DNA from: an uncultured Parabacteroides sp.
GTDB taxonomy: Bacteria > Bacteroidota > Bacteroidia > Bacteroidales > Tannerellaceae
DNA length: 64,000 bases
Direction: 5' to 3'
Assembly: GCA_944325345.1 (NCBI GenBank)
Contig: CALUZV010000005.1
Coordinates: 1-64,000 of the forward strand
Shown here in pieces: positions 33,782 to 42,039 of this stretch. The notes beneath the pieces are model-generated. The model saw nothing but the letters and a program-made list of their open reading frames with translations, was not told the origin of the DNA and did no database searches. Both the position numbers and the translations under genes were made by a program. Every line of letters starts with the position of its first letter. Position 1 is the first letter of the stretch.

Positions 33782-34800
33782 TTTACGACAAAATTAGGAT
33801 CAACGTATTTCTTTATATTCTCACGCATGGACTCAACGGTTTCCCACTGCGTATTCTTATCTGAACTATAATGGAATCCTTCAGGAACCTTTACAGCATG
33901 GTGATGCTTGATGTAATCTTCATACTGATGGTTGAAGGCTACTGACGGAAGGATAGCGTAATATGGCCCGAGGTCTATGGTATTCATCGCATCAGTAACG
34001 GTTATCATCTCCTCATGCAACTTTTCACCCGGACGAATGCCAACTTCCACCAAAGGTAAGTTAGGAGCAATCGCTTTGGCCACATCGACAATATGATAAG
34101 AAGGTATCTTGGGAATAAAAATTTCACCGCCCAAATGATGACCAATGGCAAACATCACAAGCGCAACACCAGCTTCCAGCGAAATATTGAACCGTGTCAT
34201 GCGCATATCCGTAATCGGAAGTTCCTTCGCGCCGGAATCGCGTTTATTGATAAAGAAAGGAATCACGGAACCACGCGACCCCATCACATTTCCATAGCGC
34301 ACAACCGAAAACTTAATATCTCGCGACCCGCTGATATTGTTTGCCGCCACGAACAACTTATCCGAAGTCAGCTTCGTTGCTCCATAAAGATTAATTGGAG
34401 CACACGCTTTGTCTGTCGATAAGGCTACTACATGTTTCACGCCCGACTGTAGCGCGGCGTTAATCACATTCTGTGCACCGTGAACATTCGTCTTGATACA
34501 CTCGTCCGGATTATACTCTGCGGTATCCACCTGCTTGATTGCCGCTGCATGGATAATCACGTCGATACCCTCACATGCACGCTTCAAGCGTTCTCCATCA
34601 CGCACGTCGCCAATGAAGAAACGGAGCTGGGGATAGGACAAAGCCGGATACTTCTGCTTCATTTCAAATTGTTTCAACTCATCACGCGAATAGATAACTA
34701 TCCGCTTCACACGAGGATAATCCCGTAGTATCGTCTCCACAAATTTCTTTCCAAAAGAACCAGTTCCACCGGTTATCAAAACAGATTTATCGTTCAACAT
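33778..34800 (-). CDS. pseB: UDP-GlcNAc 4,6-dehydratase (inverting)
   Basis: A 340-residue short-chain dehydrogenase/reductase. The NAD motif GGTGSFGKKF is N-terminal, and VALSTDKA with the YGATKLTSDK catalytic segment (Y-x3-K) is in the middle. RYGNVMGSRGSVIPFF is typical of PseB/FlaA1. It makes UDP-2-acetamido-2,6-dideoxy-beta-L-arabino-hexos-4-ulose, the first committed step to pseudaminic acid. Confidence 0.95.
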   Translation of the reverse strand: MLNDKSVLITGGTGSFGKKFVETILRDYPRVKRIVIYSRDELKQFEMKQKYPALSYPQLRFFIGDVRDGERLKRACEGIDVIIHAAAIKQVDTAEYNPDECIKTNVHGAQNVINAALQSGVKHVVALSTDKACAPINLYGATKLTSDKLFVAANNISGSRDIKFSVVRYGNVMGSRGSVIPFFINKRDSGAKELPITDMRMTRFNISLEAGVALVMFAIGHHLGGEIFIPKIPSYHIVDVAKAIAPNLPLVEVGIRPGEKLHEEMITVTDAMNTIDLGPYYAILPSVAFNHQYEDYIKHHHAVKVPEGFHYSSDKNTQWETVESMRENIKKYVDPNFVVK

Positions 34801-34952
34801 TTCACTACTATTTTAATTCTACTGATATTTCTCGCAAACTTACGGAAAAGTACGGAAAAAACACCGTCTTTTCTTGGAAAATATCCGACATTGCCCGTAA
34901 AACATGGGATATTTCTCCCAAAACATGCCATGCCGGGTTGAAAGCAACTGCC

Positions 34953-35060
34953 GCACGAGCTTGCAGGGACGTCCTGCACGGGTTAGCAGGGAAGCCCTGC
35001 ACGAGCCTGCAGGGATGTCCTGCACGAGCCTGCAGAGGTATCCTGCACGAGCCTGCAGGG
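34953..35060. repeat. Tandem array, 23-bp unit, overlapping a gene 3' end
   Basis: Five units start (GCACG) at 34953, 34976, 34999, 35022 and 35045, exactly 23 bp apart, with the core CCTGCACGAGCCTGCAGG. Bases 34983-35060 of the array encode the last 25 residues and stop of the sialyltransferase-like protein. The remaining gap to pseB (34801-34952) holds AT-rich imperfect inverted repeats. Confidence 0.92.
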
Positions 35061-36008
35061 ATGTCCTGCAAAAAAAGAGCCTTCTTGATGACTACGGATA
35101 TAGGACGCTACGATATCATATTCCTTGAAAGGCTCGCCCATATTACGACTCTCTACTTCGTGCTGAAACCAGATGACCGCCGTACTATTCTCGTGATAAA
35201 GCGTCAGATGGTTTCCATTTTCCAGCAAAAGCATTAACAGGAATTCAAGCATGAGGTTCGAGTGGATAACGGCCACACCGGATGATTCAAATGCCTGAAA
35301 GTCCCGGATATGAGGATGCGGTTTGACGTAAACCAAATCAAAAGCATCCTTATCCTGCTTTATTTGATGCAAAATATGCTCATTAATAAGATGGCTTGTC
35401 AGATAAATGGCTATTCGCTTCTCCCTCAGTGAAAGAAAGGTTTCGTATCCATCTGACAACTTTAGGAAATAAGGCAATTCTTCCCGCAAATGCGCAAGAA
35501 AAGGCTTTTCAAACGAAAGCAACTTCTTGTCATAGCCAGGAAATTGCTGGCGATATAAGTCTGGCAAATAAAGATACTGTCCTGTCAAGAATGACGAGAA
35601 ACCCACATGCTTGCCAACTCCAGTACAGCGATTTATCCAACGCTTCAAACCCTGGGAATCATCGAAACGGTCGCGGCGGTAACTGCCAAAGCCCTCTTCA
35701 AACATGTACATTTCCCGAAAACGACGAAGCTGGCCAAAGATTCCGTAAACAAAAGATTTATCTACCTCGACAAAGAGCCTACGTGCCGGATGAAGAAAGA
35801 GATAACGATCGAACGCATATTGAGTCTCAAAATAAAGAACCTCATTCCACGTCTGGTCTAAAGCCTTAACTCGCTGATAAAACGTTTGCGCATTGACGAA
35901 AAAACCCAAGATAGCCAACACCCGGCGAGATTCTCCCAGAGTCCAACCGATATTCCGAATGTTGAAATATTGCAGGGGCTTTGAACACACATAAATATCT
36001 GTATCCAT
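34983..36008 (-). CDS. Sialyltransferase-like protein, candidate pseudaminic acid transferase
   Basis: A 341-residue protein that opens MDTDIYVCSKPLQYFNIRNI, like GT52/polysialyltransferase-type enzymes. It has both short motifs shared by bacterial sialyltransferases: E104-E105-G106 (YMFEEGFGSY) and H231-P232 (YVKPHPHIRD). With a full CMP-pseudaminic acid pathway encoded just downstream, a pseudaminic acid transferase is the best guess; it is not proven. The last 25 residues (from about FAGHPCRLVQ) are translated from the 23-bp repeat array and look unlike the rest of the protein. Confidence 0.75.
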   Translation of the reverse strand: MDTDIYVCSKPLQYFNIRNIGWTLGESRRVLAILGFFVNAQTFYQRVKALDQTWNEVLYFETQYAFDRYLFLHPARRLFVEVDKSFVYGIFGQLRRFREMYMFEEGFGSYRRDRFDDSQGLKRWINRCTGVGKHVGFSSFLTGQYLYLPDLYRQQFPGYDKKLLSFEKPFLAHLREELPYFLKLSDGYETFLSLREKRIAIYLTSHLINEHILHQIKQDKDAFDLVYVKPHPHIRDFQAFESSGVAVIHSNLMLEFLLMLLLENGNHLTLYHENSTAVIWFQHEVESRNMGEPFKEYDIVASYIRSHQEGSFFAGHPCRLVQDTSAGSCRTSLQARAGLPC

Positions 36009-36021
36009 CGTTTAATGCGTA

Positions 36022-37644
36022 TTATTTAGAAGGCTGCCTGTCTCTTTCTTTCAGATAAGCCTCTTTCAAAGACAAGTATTGCTCTTTTACAAACAAATAG
36101 CCGACCGGGACTGCGATTGTAAACAGCACCATCGCAATAGCCGCATACAATTTCCGTGGGGCAATGGGCAAGCTCTTTGAGAAAGCGGCATCAATCACCA
36201 AGCCACGGTTCATATCCCGCCCTATCTTCAACATCTCTTCTTCCCGCTTTTGCAAAAGGACTAAATAAACGCCTTGATATATTTCCTGCTGACGCTTGTA
36301 ATCCAAATAGGTTCGTTCCTGCGTAGGGACACTGCCCATCTTGCTCAACAAGTCGCCTTCTTTCTTTTTGATATCAGCCAAAGCGATATCCAAAGTCGCC
36401 TTCGCATTTCGGATAGTCAGGCAAACACTTTCGCGCATCTTATCCAGCTGCTTGTCCATCGTTATCAAAAGGGGGTTATCTTCTTTGGAGTTACGAAGCA
36501 TCCGCTGACGTTCTATCAAGGCTTCGTTGTAGGTTGTGATAGAACCGCCCTTTTCTCCTTCCTGGACATTCATCAGGACTGGGATTAGATTATATTTATT
36601 CGACGGGTCGTTCACAAAGTCTTCCATAAACTTGACAGACTGGATTTGTGTCTCCAACTCAATGATTTTAGTCTGCAAATCCTTCATCTGCTCGACATAA
36701 AACTGTACGTCGTACTCCAAGTCCGTCATTTTATTCTGGATTTTATAATCTTCTATCAAACGCTCCACCTTCGAGAGGTCTGCGACAACTGTCTCTATCC
36801 GTTTCTCCAGAAAAGCGACACTTTTCGAAGCATCCACGTCTTTAATAGAATCTGCTTGCAAGTTATATTCCGCTATAACGGTATTGAGTATATCTTTTCC
36901 CCGTTGCCGTTCATAATCTTCATACACAAACTCCAAGACATTAGAATTATCCGAATATGTATCCACCATCAACGCATCAGCCAAATCATCAGCCACCCAT
37001 CCGGCCGGTCGTGCCGTGATATATAGCTTTTCTTTTTGTCCTTGCTGGAATGCCGGCCCATAATTCAACACGAAGACATCCTCCCCGACCGCCAAAGTAG
37101 CTGGCAAAGTGGCCGGCTCGAACCGAAACTCCTCATCCGAAGCCTCTGCCTTCACCGATAAGCGTCCGTTGGCATCGGCTTTCACCACAAATTCCACCGT
37201 CCGGTCTTGTTCCCGCTGGGTCTTTGGGTCTGGAGTCAAAGTGAACGGGAGGTTCTCATACATTTCATAGCCCCACGTAAATGGTTTCACATAAGTTACA
37301 TTCAATCCCAAACGGGTAACGACTTTCGTCAGCAAATCATGCGACCCCAGCACTGCCTGCTCGTCATCAATATTAATTCCCGGTCCACTGGAGGGATTCA
37401 ACCCGAAAGACTTCATCAGTCCGGCGGCATCACCCAAAGAGGCATTCCCGGAACCCATCTCCATATCGTCTTGCACCTTGATTCGGGCCATCATCTCGTA
37501 TGTCTTCGGATAATATATCAGATAAAGGATTGCCGGAATCAACGTAAACAATCCGGCATACAGGAATAATTTCCAATGCTTCAGATAATAGATGATGATA
37601 TGCTTCAACCCGATTACTTCCTCGTCTTTCTCTTTCGTATCCAT
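36022..37644 (-). CDS. Wzz/GumC-type polysaccharide co-polymerase
   Basis: A 540-residue inner-membrane protein. An N-terminal transmembrane helix (about 25-45), a large periplasmic coiled-coil region (about 260-480) and a C-terminal helix (AAIAMVLFTIAVPVGYLFV) give the two-helix Wzz topology. No Walker tyrosine-kinase domain follows, so it is a PCP without kinase. It controls chain length or export with the Wza-like protein encoded nine bases upstream. Confidence 0.9.
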   Translation of the reverse strand: MDTKEKDEEVIGLKHIIIYYLKHWKLFLYAGLFTLIPAILYLIYYPKTYEMMARIKVQDDMEMGSGNASLGDAAGLMKSFGLNPSSGPGINIDDEQAVLGSHDLLTKVVTRLGLNVTYVKPFTWGYEMYENLPFTLTPDPKTQREQDRTVEFVVKADANGRLSVKAEASDEEFRFEPATLPATLAVGEDVFVLNYGPAFQQGQKEKLYITARPAGWVADDLADALMVDTYSDNSNVLEFVYEDYERQRGKDILNTVIAEYNLQADSIKDVDASKSVAFLEKRIETVVADLSKVERLIEDYKIQNKMTDLEYDVQFYVEQMKDLQTKIIELETQIQSVKFMEDFVNDPSNKYNLIPVLMNVQEGEKGGSITTYNEALIERQRMLRNSKEDNPLLITMDKQLDKMRESVCLTIRNAKATLDIALADIKKKEGDLLSKMGSVPTQERTYLDYKRQQEIYQGVYLVLLQKREEEMLKIGRDMNRGLVIDAAFSKSLPIAPRKLYAAIAMVLFTIAVPVGYLFVKEQYLSLKEAYLKERDRQPSK

Positions 37645-37653
37645 ACCGGCGAA

Positions 37654-38469
37654 TTAATTCTTCTTTAAATTAACGATTGTAATAACCATAGATGTAATAA
37701 TGGAAATGGCACTCAACGCTGCCGAGAACAACGACACATTAAACGACTGCGCCTGGCTATACCGCGAGTTCCGTTTCTTCGCATCGTTCGGCTCCACATA
37801 AACCACATCATTCTGTTGCAAATAGAAATAAGGGGAAGCCAGCAGCTCCGCGCTTGTCAAATCCAAGTGGGCGTATTCTTTTTTCCCGTTATTATCACGA
37901 ATCAGCAGGATATTCTTCCTATCGGCATTGATGGTTACGTCGCCCGCAAAGCCCAAGGCATCCAAAATGGATATCCGGTCGCTCTTTACCGTAAAGACCG
38001 TCGGCCGGTTCACTTCGCCCAAGACCGTTACCCGGAAGTTGGTTATCTGTATGTTCACCAGCGGCTCTTCGACATAGGACTTCAGCTTCTCTTGCATCAT
38101 CCCGGCCAATTCCTGCTTCGTCAGGCCTGCCACTTTCAGACGCCCCAACACCGGGAAATTAATGTAGCCGTCCGCATCCACCAAATAGGTGTACATCGCC
38201 GGGGAGGATATGGTCGCCTGCTCTCCCGCCCCTGCATAGGAATAAACCGGGGGATTGAACGGGGTAGTTACCGTCGGGTCGGAAGCCGTAACGGTTATCG
38301 ACAATTGGTCATCCGGGCAGATTCGGGATTCGTAACTCCGGTTCATCATCTCTTTCTGTTCCGGCGTCAAAGAATCCAAGCCTTGCAGATAGGTTACATC
38401 TTTCGGCACCGAGCACGAGCTTGCCGCCATGATGATTAACACAAAAAATAACCAGCAATATTTCATCAT
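37654..38469 (-). CDS. Wza-like polysaccharide export lipoprotein
   Basis: A 271-residue outer-membrane lipoprotein. The signal peptide ends in the lipobox AASS-C. The PES domain (ICPDDQLSITVTASDP) and SLBB domains (VTVLGEVNRPTVFTVKSDRI) follow, and a C-terminal hydrophobic helix (about 245-265) could be the membrane-spanning helix of a Wza barrel. I chose ATG at 38469; longer readings pass the promoter (TATATTTG at 38496-38503, minus). It is the first gene of the long minus-strand operon. Confidence 0.9.
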   Translation of the reverse strand: MMKYCWLFFVLIIMAASSCSVPKDVTYLQGLDSLTPEQKEMMNRSYESRICPDDQLSITVTASDPTVTTPFNPPVYSYAGAGEQATISSPAMYTYLVDADGYINFPVLGRLKVAGLTKQELAGMMQEKLKSYVEEPLVNIQITNFRVTVLGEVNRPTVFTVKSDRISILDALGFAGDVTINADRKNILLIRDNNGKKEYAHLDLTSAELLASPYFYLQQNDVVYVEPNDAKKRNSRYSQAQSFNVSLFSAALSAISIITSMVITIVNLKKN

Positions 38470-38495
38470 ACTTCTACTATTATCAAAACAGGTTG

Positions 38496-38503
38496 CAAAT
38501 ATA
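38496..38503 (-). promoter_or_regulatory. Promoter -7 box of the wza-wzz-pse operon
   Basis: Minus-strand TATATTTG, 27 bases ahead of the wza ATG. No invertible-repeat promoter structure is seen around it. Confidence 0.5.
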
Positions 38504-38630
38504 GGGCTTTTTAACGATTCACGAGGAATATTTCCGTTTTTCCCTCGCACATTTTTAACGATGCACTTCTCCCGATATTGCTGCACGGCAAGAAAAAATA
38601 AATCCGCCTCGTCTTTTCGTTTTTTCTCCC

Positions 38631-38638
38631 TACCTTTG
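38631..38638 (+). promoter_or_regulatory. Promoter -7 box of the S1-domain gene
   Basis: TACCTTTG, 16 bases ahead of the ATG at 38654, giving a very short leader. Confidence 0.55.
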
Positions 38639-38653
38639 CAAAAACTTCTTCCC

Positions 38654-39493
38654 ATGCTAAATATAGGAAATTACAACACTCTGAAAGTTATCAAAATGCG
38701 CGACTTCGGCGCCTTCCTCGACGGCGGCGACGGGCGGGAAATCCTCCTCCCCACGCGCTATGTCCCCGACGGTCTCAAGCCGGGCGACGATATCGAGGTC
38801 TTCATCTATCACGACAACGAGGGACGGCTCATCGCCACCACCCTCCGCCCCCGCGCCACCGTCGGCGAGTTCCAGTTCATGCTCGTCAAGGCGGTGAACG
38901 AGACGGGTGCCTTCCTCGACTGGGGCTTGATGAAGGACCTCCTCGTCCCCTTCAAGGAACAGAAGCTCCGCATGCACGAGGGCCGATGGTATCTGGTCTA
39001 TGTCCGCCTCGACCCGCTCACGAAACGCATCATGGCCTCGGCGCGGATCGACAAGTTCCTCGACAACGTGCCCCCCGAATACCGGCAGAACGAGGAAGTC
39101 GATGTCCTCGTCGCCGACGAGACGGAAATCGGCTACCGCGTCATCGTCAACAACCGCCACTGGGGTATGATTTACCGCAACGAGGTCTTCCAACGCCTCG
39201 AAAAAGGCGAACGACTGAAGGCATACGTCAAGGAGGTGCGCGACGATGACAAAATCGACCTCTCCCTCGCCCCCTTGGGCTATCAAAAAGTCGATGGCGT
39301 GGCCAAAACCATCCTCGACGCGCTCCGGACCAACCACGGCTACCTCGCCGTCCACGACAAGAGCGACCCCGAGGTGATTTACGCCCTCTTCCGGTGCAGC
39401 AAGAAGGCCTTCAAGCAGGCTGTCGGCGCGCTCTACAAGCAGCAACGCATCCGCCTCGAGCCGCAGGGCATCCGTTTGCTCGAAGATGAGTAG
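38654..39493 (+). CDS. CvfB/YitL-like S1 RNA-binding protein
   Basis: A 279-residue cytoplasmic protein with successive S1-like OB folds (VIKMRDFGAFLDGGDGREIL, VKAVNETGAFLDWGLMKDLL, then a third near 145-220) and a C-terminal winged-helix domain (ALFRCSKKAFKQAVGALYKQ). This is the CvfB family architecture, linked to RNA binding and virulence-gene regulation in Gram-positives; its role here is unknown. Codon use is strikingly GC-rich at third positions compared with the polysaccharide genes. Confidence 0.88.
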   Translation: MLNIGNYNTLKVIKMRDFGAFLDGGDGREILLPTRYVPDGLKPGDDIEVFIYHDNEGRLIATTLRPRATVGEFQFMLVKAVNETGAFLDWGLMKDLLVPFKEQKLRMHEGRWYLVYVRLDPLTKRIMASARIDKFLDNVPPEYRQNEEVDVLVADETEIGYRVIVNNRHWGMIYRNEVFQRLEKGERLKAYVKEVRDDDKIDLSLAPLGYQKVDGVAKTILDALRTNHGYLAVHDKSDPEVIYALFRCSKKAFKQAVGALYKQQRIRLEPQGIRLLEDE

Positions 39494-39496
39494 CCC

Positions 39497-39516
39497 TATA
39501 TTATATAATGTATAGG
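39497..39516. repeat. AT-rich palindromic element, copy 2
   Basis: The reverse complement is identical over 20 bases to 14673-14692. It starts three bases after the S1-domain gene stop and precedes the 41-bp array. Confidence 0.6.
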
Positions 39517-39534
39517 AAAAACTTGCAGACGGAG

Positions 39535-40010
39535 CTTCCTGGCGGGAAAAAGCTCCGGTTGCATTGCAATTTTGGCTTTTTCTGGGAAAAACGCGCTGGA
39601 TGCACTGCAATTTCGGCTTTTTCTGGAAAAAAAGCTCCGGTTGCAGCGACGACAGTGCGTGTTGGCGAAAAAATGCTCTGTTGTCGCCGACGACAGGCCG
39701 TCCTGGAGAAAAAACGCACTGTCGTCGACGACGAAAGTGCTTCCTGGCGAAAAAACGCATCGTCGTCGCCGACGACAGGGCTTCCTGACGAAAAAACGCA
39801 CTGTCGTCGCCGACGAAAGCTTCCTGGCAAAAAAACGCATCGTCGTCGCCGACGACAGGCCTTCCTGACGAAAAAACGCGCCGTCGCCGACGACGAAAGT
39901 GCTTCCTGGCAAAAAAACGCATCGTCGTCGCCGACGACAGGCCTTCCTGACGAAAAAACGCGCCGTCGCCGACGACGACAGGGCTTCCCGGCGAAAAAAT
40001 GCACTGTCGT
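39535..40010. repeat. Large tandem array, 39-41-bp unit, about 12 copies
   Basis: The frame CTTCCTGRCGAAAAAACGC recurs with starts at 39740, 39781, 39820, 39861, 39902, 39943 and 39984. The early units carry a TTGCATTGCAA core and the later ones a perfect palindrome, GTCGTCG-C-CGACGAC. Odd and even units alternate between two variants. It lies between the S1-domain gene and etfB. The long ORFs that cross it are repeat translations, not genes. Confidence 0.95.
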
Positions 40011-40057
40011 CGGAGGGATTCCCCCCTCAATCCGTGTCCTTTTTGGGAACATTTGAT

Positions 40058-40065
40058 TACTTTTG
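40058..40065 (+). promoter_or_regulatory. Promoter -7 box of etfB
   Basis: TACTTTTG, 42 bases before the etfB ATG and just downstream of the array. Confidence 0.5.
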
Positions 40066-40106
40066 CACTGAAAAACGAAAATACAAATCTAATATTCTAT
40101 AAAAAA

Positions 40107-40982
40107 ATGAGTTTGAGAATTATTGTTTTAGCAAAACAAGTCCCGGACACGCGCAATGTGGGAAAGGATGCGATGACCGCCGAGGGTACGGTGAATCGCT
40201 CGGCGCTGCCCGCCATTTTCAACCCGGAAGACTTGAACGCTTTGGAACAGGCCCTGCGCCTGAAGGATGCTCATCCCGGTTCGACGGTTACGGTCCTCAC
40301 GATGGGCCCCGGCCGCGCAGCCGAAATCATCCGCGAAGGCCTGTATCGTGGTGCAGACAACGGTTACTTGCTGACCGACCGTGCTTTTGCCGGCGCCGAC
40401 ACGTTGGCTACCTCCTACGCACTGGCTACGGCAATCCGCAAGATTGGTGATTATGATTTGATTGTTGGCGGTCGCCAGGCTATCGATGGCGATACGGCTC
40501 AGGTTGGTCCGCAGGTGGCCGAAAAGCTGGGTCTGCCGCAAGTTACGTATGCCGAAGAGGTGCTCAACGTCGATGAATCGGCTCGCCGAATCACGGTGAA
40601 GCGGCACATCGACGGCGGTGTGGAAACCGTAGAGGCTCCGCTGCCCGTTGTCCTGACGGTCAATGGCTCGGCAGCTCCTTGCCGCCCGCGCAACGCCAAG
40701 CTGGTGATGAAATACAAGTATGCGCTGGGCAAACAGGAACGTCCGGCGGAAGTGGCTCATGCCGAGTTGTACGAGAAGCGCCCGTACCTGAATATCCAGG
40801 AATGGAGCGTGGCTGACGTCGATGGCGATTTGAGCCAGTGCGGTCTGGCAGGCTCGCCGACGAAGGTGAAAGCCATCCAGAACATCGTCTTCCAGGCCAA
40901 GGAGAGCAAGACGCTGAGCGGCTCGGATGCCGACGTCGAGGGATTGATGGTCGAACTGCTGGCGAACCATACGATTGGGTAA
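40107..40982 (+). CDS. etfB: Electron transfer flavoprotein beta subunit
   Basis: A 291-residue EtfB (adenine-nucleotide alpha-hydrolase-like fold). Family features include IIVLAKQVPDTRNV, the ETF-beta loop DLIVGGRQAIDGDTAQVGPQ and a C-terminal segment that docks with EtfA. It accepts electrons from the acyl-CoA dehydrogenase encoded two genes downstream. The longer in-frame start lies inside the repeat region and was rejected. Confidence 0.94.
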   Translation: MSLRIIVLAKQVPDTRNVGKDAMTAEGTVNRSALPAIFNPEDLNALEQALRLKDAHPGSTVTVLTMGPGRAAEIIREGLYRGADNGYLLTDRAFAGADTLATSYALATAIRKIGDYDLIVGGRQAIDGDTAQVGPQVAEKLGLPQVTYAEEVLNVDESARRITVKRHIDGGVETVEAPLPVVLTVNGSAAPCRPRNAKLVMKYKYALGKQERPAEVAHAELYEKRPYLNIQEWSVADVDGDLSQCGLAGSPTKVKAIQNIVFQAKESKTLSGSDADVEGLMVELLANHTIG

Positions 40983-41017
40983 TTAACAGGTTGTCAAAAT
41001 AGAAAAAACGAAGATTT

Positions 41018-42037
41018 ATGAACAACGTATTTGTATATTGTGAACTTGAAGGCACGACAGTGGCCGACGTAAGTTTGGAATTGCTCACCAAAGGACGCAA
41101 GCTGGCGAACCAGCTGGGCTGCCAGCTCGAGGCAATCGTGGCGGGCAGCGGTTTGGAGGGCGTGGAAAAGCAAATCCTGCCCTACGGCGTGGACAAGGTG
41201 CACGTTTTCGACGCGCCGGGGTTGTTCCCCTATACTTCCCTGCCGCACGCATCCATTTTGATTAACTTGTTCAAGGAAGAGAAACCGCAGATTTGCCTGA
41301 TGGGGGCGACGGTTATCGGGCGCGACCTCGGTCCGCGTGTATCCTCGGCCCTGACCAGCGGCTTGACGGCCGACTGTACGGCGTTGGAAATCGGACCGCA
41401 CGAAGACAAGCGTGCCGGGAAGACTTACGAGAATCTGCTCTACCAAATCCGTCCGGCTTTCGGCGGGAATATCGTGGCTACCATCATCAATCCGGAGCAT
41501 CGTCCGCAGATGGCGACTGTGCGCGAGGGTGTGATGAAGAAGGAAATCCTCGATGCAAACTACCAGGGCGAAATCATCCGCCACGACGTAGCGAAATATG
41601 TGCCGGAGACCGAATATGTGGTGAAAGTCATCGACCACCACGTCGAGAAGGCCAAGCACAACCTGAAAGGTGCTCCGATAGTCATCGCCGGCGGCTACGG
41701 CATGGGCTCGAAGGAGAATTTCGATATGTTGTACGAGTTAGCGAAGGAGTTGCATGGCGAAGTAGGCGCCAGCCGCGCCGCTGTCGATGCCGGATTCTGC
41801 GAACACGACCGGCAGATTGGGCAGACGGGCGTAACGGTTCGTCCGAAGCTCTACATCGCGTGCGGTATCTCAGGGCAAATCCAGCATATTGCCGGGATGC
41901 AGGACGCAGGCATCATCATATCGGTGAACAGCGACCCGAACGCGCCTATCAACGCGATTGCGGATTATGTGATTAACGGAACGGTCGAGGAAGTGATTCC
42001 GAAGATGATTAAGTATTATAAAAAGAATAGCAAGTAA
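41018..42037 (+). CDS. etfA: Electron transfer flavoprotein alpha subunit
   Basis: A 339-residue EtfA. The C-terminal FAD-binding domain shows VIAGGYGMGSKENFDML, GASRAAVDAGF, RPKLYIACGISGQIQHIAGM and VNSDPNAPI, the standard ETF-alpha signatures. It forms a heterodimer with EtfB. It is 35 bases after etfB and 2 bases before the dehydrogenase gene, so one operon is likely. Confidence 0.95.
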   Translation: MNNVFVYCELEGTTVADVSLELLTKGRKLANQLGCQLEAIVAGSGLEGVEKQILPYGVDKVHVFDAPGLFPYTSLPHASILINLFKEEKPQICLMGATVIGRDLGPRVSSALTSGLTADCTALEIGPHEDKRAGKTYENLLYQIRPAFGGNIVATIINPEHRPQMATVREGVMKKEILDANYQGEIIRHDVAKYVPETEYVVKVIDHHVEKAKHNLKGAPIVIAGGYGMGSKENFDMLYELAKELHGEVGASRAAVDAGFCEHDRQIGQTGVTVRPKLYIACGISGQIQHIAGMQDAGIIISVNSDPNAPINAIADYVINGTVEEVIPKMIKYYKKNSK

Positions 42038-42039
42038 TC

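Noticed and set aside
38470..38630. Invertible capsule promoter
   Set aside because: No inverted repeats flank the wza promoter and no recombinase gene is nearby.
39535..40010. CRISPR array
   Set aside because: Units repeat end to end with near-identical palindromic cores; there are no unique spacers and no cas genes in the window.
38657..40056. Long open frames across the 39.5-kb array on both strands
   Set aside because: They are translations of the repeats, give several overlapping low-complexity Arg/Lys/Ser products, and have no start context; one runs antisense through the S1-domain gene.
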